A DNA stretch of 64,000 nt from Phytophthora colocasiae (Eukaryota; Oomycota; Peronosporomycetes; Peronosporales; Peronosporaceae). The stretch's first letter is position 1. Each line of letters opens with the position of its first letter. Of the stretch, positions 1 through 8,417 are shown one piece after another. A program made the position numbers and the translations under genes. The stretch is taken from assembly GCA_018806915.1 (NCBI GenBank), contig JAGKQI010000034.1:806001-870000 (forward strand), written 5' to 3'. The notes under the pieces were generated by a model that saw only the letters and a list, made by a program, of their open reading frames with translations, searched no databases and had not been told where the DNA came from.

Positions 1-182
1 CTTCTATGTGGGCTTACTCAAGCCATATCGGGACCCCGCGGGGGTGAGCGCGGAGGCGCTGACGCCGACGGCGCGCGCGCGGTCTGCATCATCTGCAACA
101 GCAACGTCACCTGACCCCGCAGCTCCGCGAGCTGAAGCTCCTACTGGTGCAGGCGAGCGGCCAAGGACCGAGGCTCCTCGAG
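1..182 (+). pseudogene. Ty3/Gypsy integrase C-terminus fragment
   Basis: The plus strand opens with a reading frame FYVGLLKPY, the conserved block that ends the GPY/F region of Ty3/Gypsy integrases; family H has FYVGRLKPY at the matching place. The frame then runs into an Ala/Pro/Arg-rich low-complexity tail. About base 182 the sequence switches to minus-strand RNase H code. The fragment is cut by the window edge and belongs to a Ty3 lineage not otherwise present here. No complete domain remains. Confidence 0.5.
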
Positions 183-260
183 GCGACTGCGTCGCTGTGC
201 GTAGTGACGCATGATCCGTGTAGATCACAAACGGCTTGGAGCCGAGCAGGTGAACTAGGC
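183..260 (-). pseudogene. Ty3/Gypsy RNase H fragment
   Basis: On the minus strand a short frame reads VIYTDHASLRTATQSP, the conserved segment of the Ty3-type RNase H; family H has VVYTDHASLRTA. Only about 25 codons survive between two unrelated junctions, so this is a recombination scrap and not a gene. Confidence 0.6.
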
Positions 261-548
261 TCAGTTCAAGTAAGATCTGCGATCTGTCCAGCCAAATGCT
301 TTTTCAATCCGGCGATCCAAACCTCTTCGTCTTAAGCACATCTAATCCGATCAACCCGCATCTCTCGGATCAGTTCTTCTCGCAGGGCGGGGGCGCTAGG
401 CCGCGCCCGAACTGCACGCAATATCACTGCTGAGACTCGTACTGTGCGATCCACAGTCCGCTAGACCAGTATTTCATCGAGTCGATTCAGGGTGATTAGA
501 TATCGCCGACCGGCCTTATTATGGATCTTGATCCCGCTTTCCCACTGC
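261..548 (-). pseudogene. Family G RNase H to integrase fragment
   Basis: Minus-strand sequence matches the stretch of family G pol between the second RNase H and the integrase zinc finger. It contains EELIREMRVDRI and, after a stop, EEVWIAGLKKHLAGQIADL, which G1 shows near 44770-44880. Several substitutions create stops (the RAQ position reads as a stop), so it is decayed. It abuts the truncated H LTR at 549. Confidence 0.65.
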
Positions 549-689
549 TGTAATGAGTCTACCTAGACCTATTAGGTGGCGTACACGTGCGCTTACGTGT
601 ATGAGGAAGTGTGCAATTAGAATAGACTTAATTTAAGTATATTTATTTAAATAAGTATAATTAAATCGAATATAACTAAATTAAACTGC
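549..689 (-). repeat. Truncated LTR of family H element H3
   Basis: The 141 bp match the first part of the 460-bp LTRs at 13606, 15391, 22849 and 29372, starting TGTAATGAG. At 689 the sequence jumps to the leader that normally follows the LTR, so about 320 bp of LTR plus the polypurine tract are deleted. In element orientation (minus) this is the 3' LTR remnant of H3. Confidence 0.85.
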
Positions 690-1644
690 AATCTCGATAC
701 GTCAATCAACAGAACTTGACAAGACCGTCGTCGACGACGTCGCCGCTGAGGTTGTCTTTGAGTCCGAGACTCAAAGACGCGACAACTATATCGGGCTCTT
801 CCATGATCTCCGATACTATTCAGCGAAGAAGACTTCGCGCAAGAGCAAAATGCCAGAGTGGCAGGCACTTTGTCAGTCGTGGAATGCCTTTGTTGAAAAC
901 TTCAACAAAGACCCGAAGGCATATCGCGAGCGCGTTGCTGTGGCTCGCGATCGCTACTACACTTACACTACACGTGATAAGTGTGAACGCCTCCATGATC
1001 AGTCCATGGAAGCGGGGATTCCATGTGCCGTTCCCTTCGGCACACCCTGCCCGTGGCAACACGTCTCTCAGAAAGTGATCTCCAGGGGTACACGGTTGTC
1101 CGTGTACCCGATCACATCAAGGAGCTCCGTGGTCGTATTGTGCCACGCGAAGCTCCGAGTGCTGTGGCTGACCGCAGCACTCCTCGTGCAGGGCTTACCC
1201 CTGCAAGTTATGGTGGGCTTCGTACGCCAGCACCATTTCCGGAACGTCCTCCATCAGGACGTTCCGCGGCTCCCATGTATCTCGATGGGGAGGAAATCAT
1301 CTCCAACGAATACGAAAACGAACCCCTTGAGAGTTCGTTCTCTTATGAGCCACGATCCGCTCCACAATCCAGCGGATCGCTCCACGCGCGTCGCGCAACG
1401 GCGGCGGAGGGGGTGGGAACACTCCCTCCGCATGGTCAACGCTATGACCATGACGATCGTGCCCTGCACGATCGAGTTGCTGCGCTGGAGCAGACACAGA
1501 GCGCTGAGATAGCTGCTCTGAAGCAGGAGGTTCGTGTCCTCCGTGCTGAGGTCTGCGAGGCAGCTCAAACTGCCTCGAACCTCTCTTCCGGTCTCGGGAC
1601 GAGAGTGAACCGGTTGGTCGACCGTGTCGACGGTCTCGAGAAGG
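690..1644 (+). pseudogene. H3 antisense third gene, broken, 5' part
   Basis: This plus-strand stretch is a damaged copy of the antisense gene seen intact in H2 (14166-15390 plus 23314-23636). The leader survives at 690-720, then roughly 600 bp including the start codon are missing. The central conserved block (around 780-1050) and the C-terminal coiled-coil segment (around 1440-1640) remain in shifted frames. The gene is then split by a family G solo LTR at 1645. The opposite strand at about 1297-1644 still encodes part of the pol chromodomain (RWIVERIVAHKR), so the two coding regions overlap here as in H1. Confidence 0.7.
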
Positions 1645-2734
1645 TGTGGTGAAGCGAACGAGAATCTTTCCCGGAGAGGCGATATCAGCCACGAACCCGA
1701 ATAGAGTCGGAACGGTCCCAAGTGAGCACGATCGGCTCACCCCGGCGTCCCGAAGTCTTCTAACAGCATGATCCTACTTCCCCGGGCGGCGACGAAGCGG
1801 GATCACGCAGTGATCCTCTCCCGTTTAAGTACGAGATCAGCTCCAGATCAAGCTCAGCCCCAGGCGCGACGCAGACTCTTCTGGTGGCCTGATCCGGATT
1901 CTCCGAAGGATTACCAAGCGGGATCAGGCAGCGATCAAGTCCCGATTAAGTGCGAGATCAAGCTTCGGTTAAGTACGAGATCAAGCTTCGGTTAAGTACG
2001 GAATCGGCTCACGATCAGGGTTAGGGGAACCAAGCTAGGGGTCAGCTATGTAGCCAGTGTCATGTGATCGTAGGATAGTAAATCAGGATGGGATTAGTAG
2101 GCATAGGAATAACCATAAACAGACTCGAATTTGCCCTGAACCACTCAAGTGTCTTCGCTACGCCTGGAACCGGGAACTACATTGGCCCTACGAGCGTCAG
2201 GAAGGTAGGGATACGTGACCTAGTATAGCTGGATAATATATTGGCCAGCTTTGCCCTTTCTAGTGAACTATCCTTTAAGTGCATACATCGGATCGGAAGG
2301 AATTGGTTGTTTAGCCCAAGGATCCTGTCGAATCTCGCCCCCTCAAGACCCCCGCTATCGGAAACGGAAAACAACGGAAAGAAAGGGACTGAATCCCGAA
2401 CATTGGACTATTGGAAGACCTGGATCAAGAACCAGGCACCCGGATCAAGGCTCGAGAACTCGCCTACGACCGGGATCAAGCACCCCGAGGTGGAGTGAAG
2501 AATTTCCACGCCGCCTCAAACCCCTGCGTCACCCAAGACTTTCTTCTCGTCCCAATACATCTTCAGAAGTCACCTGGAAGAGCGTAACCCGCCTACCGAC
2601 GGGTACACAAGGTGAACACTACACGCAGCAAGATCACGGATCATCGGGGGACCCCCTCCGTTAGTCGGTGTCTGGGCGCAAGTGGCGATCGCGATCGGCC
2701 TCAACCAGATTTTGGCCAGATCCGCTCCACCACA
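1645..2734 (+). mobile_element. Family G solo LTR inserted in H3
   Basis: The 1090-bp sequence starts TGTGGTGAAGCG and ends GCTCCACCACA, matching the LTR termini of G1 (31209-32582 and 49527-50922). No internal domain follows, and the H3 antisense gene resumes directly after it. The flanking 4 bp, AAGG at 1641-1644 and 2735-2738, form a target-site duplication. It is shorter than the G1 LTRs because of a deletion after the first 60 bp or so and fewer copies (two) of the 23-bp repeat near 1950-2010. LTR-LTR recombination is the usual origin of such a solo LTR. Confidence 0.9.
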
Positions 2735-5508
2735 AAGGCCTTCCAGGCCTCTCGCACTCCTCAGTCGGACTACCAACCCTAGGTAGTCCGTGCTGCACGT
2801 ACGGCTTCAACCGCCCAGCGTAGAAGGTCGGGTGGAGCCTCATGCTGGACGGTATGTCCAGCCGGTACGCGTTGCCGTGCCGTTCAAGTACTTTGAATGG
2901 CCCAATGAATCTTGGAGCAAGTTTGCTTGCTCCAAAGTCAGACACTGCATGTTTAGGCAGGTTTTGTGTAGCTAACAAAACCAATGAACCCAATTTGAAT
3001 TCATTTATGTTGCCCCTACCAACATTATCAGCGTTCAGCTTCTGTCGATCGACAGAAGCTGCGATAGCATCCTGGACAAACCGTATGACGGCTTGTCTTC
3101 GCTGGACAAAGTCTATCGCGCCCGAGCTGAATCCTTTCAGCTTGTCGCCCTTGTCAGCAGCAGGCCCTGCCTGCTCGCTATCATCTCTCATGTCTGTGCC
3201 CGGTACAGACATCGCGCGCTCGTTCCTGCTCGAACGAGACGTCGCACGCGTCACAGCAGCTGATAGTGTGCTGCTATCAGTTGCATTCTGCGGTTGTTCG
3301 GACGCAACCGTAGATCCTCCCCCACTTAAGGAGGAAGCTACCCCACCGAGCATGCTCGGCAAACGTGGATGCCTCGTGGCATTCACGTAGAACGGTGTAT
3401 GCCCTGCGAGGCATGCACCGAGTTGTTGATGGCAAACTCTGCCATCAGCAAGCACTCGCTCCAATGCGGGAACGAGTGAGCGTAGCTCTTCAGCGTGTCA
3501 CCCAGTACGCGGTTGACACGTGCGGTTTGTCCGTCCGTCTGCGGATGATCCGCAGTCGACATTGATAACTGTGAACCAAGAAGTGTAAACACTTCTTGTC
3601 AGAACCGCGCTGTGAAGCGTGGATCACGGTCCGACACAATGTCGAGCAGCATGCCATGATGTTTGAACACCATGTCAACAAACAGTCGCGCAGTCTGCGC
3701 GGCTGTAACAGTAGCCGGGACGGCAGCAAGATGAACCATCTTGCTGAATCGGTCCACAAAGACAACGATGCCCGTCCTCCGCTTGCTGTCAGGCGGAAGA
3801 CCGAAGACAAAGTCCATGGACATGGACTGCCAACACTCCGACGGAGTCGGAAGTGATTGAAGAGGAGCCTGCGAGAACTGCGCAGGCTTCACACGTTGAC
3901 AAACCTCGCAAGCACGTACGTACTTGCGCACCCACTTGTACTGGTGGTGCCAGTAGAAGTCACGCGTGAGAAGAGTGTACGTCTTCTTATGACCCGGATG
4001 CCCTGCCGTAGGGGCATCGTGATACTCGAACATGATCCTCAACCGAAGGTCATGATCATTCGGAACGACAATGCGATCCGCATTGACGTCTACTGCACTG
4101 TACAACAGTAGGCCTTCGTGTACACGATAGCGGTGTACACGAGCTCGAAGATTAGGGGTTAGCTTCCGACGTGCCACGTCGGAAGGTGGTGCGAGGAACT
4201 GCAGCAGCCCCTTCGCGTCTGCATCCCTTGCATACGCGTTCTTCACGTCGTCAATCAACGTTGACGACGGCACACTTGTCCTCACGACGCCAACAGCGTT
4301 GGCGTCGACCGTCTCTGTATAGTCAGGTCGACGCGATAACGCGTCGGCCACTACATTGAGTCTTCCGGGTTTGTACTCCACCCGGAAGTTGTACTCCGCG
4401 AAGAAGGACAACCATCTCGCCATACGTTGCGAGATGTGCGGCGACTTAGTCGCCGTACGCAATGATGCGTGGTCCGTATAGACCACGAACGGTCTACTCC
4501 CAAGTAGATACACTCGGAACTTTGCGAGTGCATACTTCATGGCAAGGAGCTCCTTGTCATGTACGGGATAGTTACGCTCAGCTGGTTTCAGCTGACGCGA
4601 TTGATAGTAGACTACACGATCACGCCCTTCGTGATCGTGTTGCATCAATGCACATCCGATTGCAAAGTCGGATGCATCGCACACTACGTGGAATGGACGA
4701 TCTTGGTCCGCCACGGCCAAGATCGGCGCTTCAGTCAAGCCCTGCTTGACTGCACCGAATGCATCCTCGCACTCGGTCGTCCAAATCCACTCAGCTTCTT
4801 TCTTAAGAAGCTGTGACAACGGGCGAATCTTGCCCGCATAGTTCTCCACGTACTTGCACAAGTACGTGGCAAGCCCAAGGAACTGCCTCAGTTCCTTCAC
4901 ATTTGATGGCGTGGGCCATTCAATTATCACTCTGACCTTCTCTGGGTCAGGGCGCACGCCGTCTTTCCCCACGAGACATCCCAACACGGGTATCTCGCTC
5001 GACCCGAAGATACACTTCTTCAGGTTCGCATAGAGCTTATGTTTCCTCATACGCTCTAGCAGCTTCCGGAGATGAACCTTGTGCGTCTCAATGTCCGTCT
5101 TCCCGTTCACAGCCCGGCTGTGGACGAACACGTCGTCGAAGTAGCTCGGTGCGAAGTCGCGCACCGAGCGCAATAGATGTGTCACGCATCTATTGAACGT
5201 CGCAGGGGCGTTCTTAAGCCCCTGTGGCATGACGAGCCACTCCCAAAGCATACCGCTTGGAGTGCTTACCGCTGTGAGAGGGATGTCCCTCTCACGCATG
5301 AGGATCTGATAGAATCCATCACGCAGATCTAGAGCACTGAAGATAGTGCTCAAGGCCATCGAATCGATGATAACATCTTTTCGCGGTATCGGCGTCTGCG
5401 CCGGTATCGTCGCATCGTTCAGCTTGTTATACGCATGAACGATGCGCCAACCGCCCTGTGGTTTCTTAACAGAACGTTGGGGGCACTGTGCGGGGACTTT
5501 GACTCCCG
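2661..5508 (-). pseudogene. pol: H3 pol, broken (RT, RNase H, integrase)
   Basis: Minus-strand Ty3/Gypsy pol, homologous to H1 pol. Reading from high to low coordinates it holds reverse transcriptase with the SYFDDVF catalytic box (near 5130), RNase H (VVCDASDF, VVYTDHASLRTA), integrase with H-H-C-C zinc finger and D-D-E core, and GPY/F block (FYAGRLKPY). One frame is open from 5533 to 3599. There a TGG-to-TGA change stops it just after the second integrase Asp, and a 1-bp deletion near 3407 shifts it again. The last frame, 3464-2661, runs into the solo LTR. The protease part is missing because the element is fused to family G sequence at about 5509. Confidence 0.9.
2735..2782 (+). pseudogene. 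H3 antisense third gene, 3' tail
   Basis: These bases continue the reading frame interrupted at 1644 and end in the stop TAG at 2780-2782, as in H1 (stop 16952-16954) and H2 (stop 23634-23636). After the duplicated AAGG is removed, the join restores the sequence found in the other copies. Confidence 0.75.
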
Positions 5509-6732
5509 CAGATCCCGGATTTCCTACTTGCAAATCTTCAATCCGGACTTCTTCAGTGGTGGAAATCTGGATTTCTGGTACTACCGCGAGATTATCGGTC
5601 AGATCTTCGGCCGAAAATCGCCGCTTTCGTGTGAGTGGGTCCGATCGGCGTTTTCGATCCCTTCAGGAGATGTCGGATCGGGTTCGTTCGTTGATGGATC
5701 ATGAATTTTGTCGTCCTTGACCGTCAGGATCGGAGTGTCCTCGCCCGCGGGGACGGCGTCAGCGTCGGATGCATGTTTGATCTCGATTTGAAAATCCGGA
5801 GTTTTTGTTTCTTTCTCGATCTCTTCTTCGCATGTCCGATCTGTCCGATCTGGGGCCTGATCTGGCAAGCTCACATCCGTCTCAGTCTCACTGCCCCCAG
5901 CTTCGCCACTCGGGGTCCTGTCGGAACTGATCGTGACCGGTGGGGTGTCCATGGGATCCGGTTGGTGACTGCGGCCGCATCGGCTGATCGAGCTGGAGGT
6001 CGGGGCTCCAATTTCGATATCGATGCGGGAGTGGGGTCGATCCTGGTCGCCCCACCTCGGCGGAGTATAGATCGCGGCGTAACGTAGGTCAGCCTTTCGA
6101 CCGACGGTAAGGGGGTTTTCACAGATTCCTGAGGTTCTGGTCTTACGTCCACTGTCGCTTCCAGAGCCAGATTCTGCCATTCCATGTAGCGCCGAGATCC
6201 GACCGACACAAAACCGGGGAATCGAGGCACTTTCTCTTGATCAAGTACCATTCCGACATGTAATCGGTGATCCAATCGTAAAATCTTCTCGCTCAAATTC
6301 GTGATCACTAAGTACCGAGTTCGGCCGGGTCCATCTACCACAGTAGGTACCCATCGATCGCCTCTGGTCACCCACAATTTCTCCACCGCCGATAGTTTCA
6401 CTCTTAACGCGATCTCTTCGGATCCTCCGACCGGGATATGTAGATCCTCCTCCAGTGTGACTGATCTTACCTTCTCTCCATACAATCTCTTACGACCATT
6501 AAGTGGGATCCCCACTTCATTAGGTAGGCACATCGATCCCTTCGCTAGATCCATCCGGACCCCAGCCGGGATCATGAAATCCATACCTAGGATCGCATCT
6601 TGTCCGGTTAGATCTCCGATCCAAATATCGAAAAAGTAAACCAAGTATCCTGCAAGCGTGATCTTGATCCTCGTTCTCCCTTCGGTGGTATACACATTGT
6701 CACCGATCCCAACACACTCCTGTCTCTGATTG
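5509..6732 (-). pseudogene. Family G protease region fragment fused to H3
   Basis: Minus-strand sequence matches the G2 interval from after the protease catalytic Asp (GQDAILGMDFMIPAG flap and core region near 6560) through the acidic Pro/Asp/Glu-rich linker to the motif DLQVGNPG, just before reverse transcriptase. The protease frame (6818-5871) and linker frame (6180-5599) differ, showing an indel. The catalytic DTG segment itself is absent: homology starts at QRQECVGIG. At 5509 the sequence changes abruptly to H3 reverse transcriptase. There is no LTR or target duplication at the join, which points to recombination or template switching. Confidence 0.8.
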
Positions 6733-6871
6733 GCTTGCGGGCTGGAAAGCCCGGGTCTCGCAGTTCTTTGTTTTGCGTGCATTCGCCTCCCAAATATCAA
6801 AAGGGATGTATGAACCATAGGTTCTTCAATTTTGAAAATACCAGGCGTGATGTGCGTACCTGGGCCCCAGT
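6733..6871. other. Unassigned spacer
   Basis: Between the family G fragment and the long hairpin I recognise no gene, LTR end or repeat. The sequence is less GATC-rich than its left neighbour. Confidence 0.4.
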
Positions 6872-6973
6872 AGTAATTCTTTGATGCTTCTTTTGCACCT
6901 CAGGACGTTCTTCATGGCGCAATTTAAACGTGAAGAACGTCCTAAGGTGCAAAAGAAGCATCAAAGAATTACT
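6872..6973. repeat. 102-bp near-perfect inverted repeat (foldback)
   Basis: Two 43-bp arms (6872-6914 and 6931-6973) are reverse complements with one mismatch, separated by a 16-base spacer. The outer ends read AGTAATTCTTTG and CAAAGAATTACT. Such a structure could be a foldback or MITE-type transposon, a fused pair of DNA-transposon ends, or a small-RNA precursor. I see no clear target duplication. It lies just upstream of the trihelix-like ORF and near a PIF-like remnant, so a DNA-transposon origin is plausible. Confidence 0.9.
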
Positions 6974-7064
6974 TCATAGTTCAATGAATTCACGCCTTCT
7001 CGTAATGCGATAGTTCATACTTGCTTGTACGACTTACAGGCTCTCCGCGCTCTTCTGTGCGACT

Positions 7065-7604
7065 TTGGGGCTAAAGTTCTCGCGTGGGGACTGTACGCTG
7101 TACTTCGAGACGGTAGGGAAGTTTTGCGGGTGTGTCGCTGCTATCGAGCAGCTTAATCAGAGCGGAAAGACTGATGACGACAAAATCCAAGATGCAATCA
7201 CCATGTACGAGGTCGAGCAAGACGAGCAATTCGAGTTCTTGGAAGCTTGGCGAGAGCTTCGTAAAGAGCCAAAGTGGAAGGCGCTACCAGATGCACGATC
7301 GTCGCGGAAACGCTGCGCCAACCACGGCGAAGAGCAGTCTAAAGACACGCATGGATCAACCGGATCCCTTGACCCATCATGCAAAGACGACCGTCCAGCA
7401 GGCATAAAGAAGCAAAAAGCAGCGCGATCTCACGAAATGAGTAGCCAACAGCTAGCAGACGCTGCAGTTGAGATTTCAAGATCTTCACAGCGTACGGCTC
7501 AACTTGAAGAACAACGCCTGAAACTTTTGGAAGAGCGAGAGCAAAATCGCATTATTTTCGCAACACTGGATGGGTTAAAGATGATATTTCTGCGCGCATT
7601 TTGA
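7065..7604 (+). CDS. NAM-associated/trihelix-like protein, N-terminally truncated
   Basis: This 179-residue frame has the order seen in 'no apical meristem-associated C-terminal domain' proteins. A KFCGCVAAIEQLNQSG segment comes first, then a D-rich stretch, then the hallmark F-x-x-x-W-x-x-L-R-x-x-P-K-W (FLEAWRELRKEPKW, residues about 65-78). A charged linker and a C-terminal helix rich in Glu/Arg/Leu (LEEQRLKLLEEREQN) follow. The usual N-terminal Myb/SANT-like DNA-binding domain is not seen, so the gene is partial or its first part is in another frame. These proteins commonly accompany PIF/Harbinger transposons, and a PIF-like C-terminus lies nearby on the other strand. It could also be a domesticated gene. 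Confidence 0.6.
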   Translation: MGLKFSRGDCTLYFETVGKFCGCVAAIEQLNQSGKTDDDKIQDAITMYEVEQDEQFEFLEAWRELRKEPKWKALPDARSSRKRCANHGEEQSKDTHGSTGSLDPSCKDDRPAGIKKQKAARSHEMSSQQLADAAVEISRSSQRTAQLEEQRLKLLEEREQNRIIFATLDGLKMIFLRAF

Positions 7605-7795
7605 TGATAAAAAGGAGAACATATTGAAGCAAATGCAAGATGAACTCATCGTGGTTTCGGGCATAGCAACCAGTGATACGACGAGTGAAAACTGCGCAAC
7701 AGGCAACTCCAATTTTATCGCAGAAGGTATGAAAGTTTTGTTTGCCTGTTGAAATATCTCTAGGCTGAACTAGTTGTTTTCTTTCCTTTTATTTT
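7605..7795. other. AT-richer spacer, no gene seen
   Basis: Short intergenic stretch after the trihelix-like ORF, locally AT-rich (a T-run near 7770-7800). No recognised motif. Confidence 0.4.
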
Positions 7796-7996
7796 TCACA
7801 AGTGGTTGACGAGCGCCTGCTTTAGAATGCCATGGTTTCTCTCGGATCGGATCATGTGCCGTCTTGCAATGAACTCCCTCACGTCGATCTGTTCCTCATC
7901 TGCACGAACACCGTTGTTTCTGACACGCGTAGATGCCAGCACGTGGGTATTCCCTTCAGGAAGCTTCTCTAAACCTTCAACCCCCCACTCATCCAC
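7796..7996 (-). pseudogene. Possible PIF/Harbinger transposase C-terminus
   Basis: A 66-codon minus-strand frame ends with REFIARRHMIRSERNHGIL followed by KQALVNHL. That is the style of the C-terminus of PIF/Harbinger transposases, where an Arg-rich helix and an N-H-x-x-L-K...L...H-L ending are common. The DDE catalytic region is not present upstream within the window, so only a remnant could be here. The assignment rests on one short segment plus the neighbouring NAM-associated ORF, so it is tentative. Confidence 0.35.
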
Positions 7997-8417
7997 GCTC
8001 CTGCTTCATGGCATTTCATTACCGGGACGCGATTATGTCCAGCTCACCCAGTGTTCGGTCAGCACTCGATGCTGTCTGTGCAGCGGCGTCTGAAGATGCA
8101 GATGTGCAGACACGCCTAAAGAAGAACAGAGCATTTACATACCTCGATAAGCTAGAGCTCTCACAGGTAAACATAACAGCGAACGCATAGTACCTTATAG
8201 TCTCGTTCAGATTGTACTCGACGCAAACCGGAATGGTGACCGCCGTAGTCTTAGAGAGCGAACCGTGCTTTAGATAGTAATACAGATGCGAGAGTGTGCG
8301 CTTGCCGTACAGTGGAGTGCGCATCTTACGCGTAGGCGTCAACATTCTGCCTGCAGCCGACAATGTTCTTGTTGTATCGCTGCCACTCGCAAGGAGCATC
8401 ACCGCAGTAGCTACACA
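7997..8417. other. Unclassified island with weak coding signals on both strands
   Basis: Two weak candidates overlap. On the plus strand ATG at 8035 opens MSSSPSVRSALDAVCAAAS and continues to a CAG|GTAAAC splice-donor-like site near 8165-8175, as a small first exon would. On the minus strand a 127-codon frame (8402-8019) contains KRTLSHLYYYLKHGSLSKT. I recognise neither product. The island ends at about 8418, where family G sequence begins. Confidence 0.3.

Noticed and set aside
1645..2734. Internal coding frames in the solo LTR (for example 2241-2664)
   Set aside because: The same frames appear in every family G LTR copy with indels and shifts; they show no domain and lie in regulatory repeat sequence.
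8019..8402. Minus-strand 127-codon frame as a gene
   Set aside because: No recognisable domain, no homologue elsewhere in the window and an overlapping plus-strand candidate; kept only as an unclassified island.
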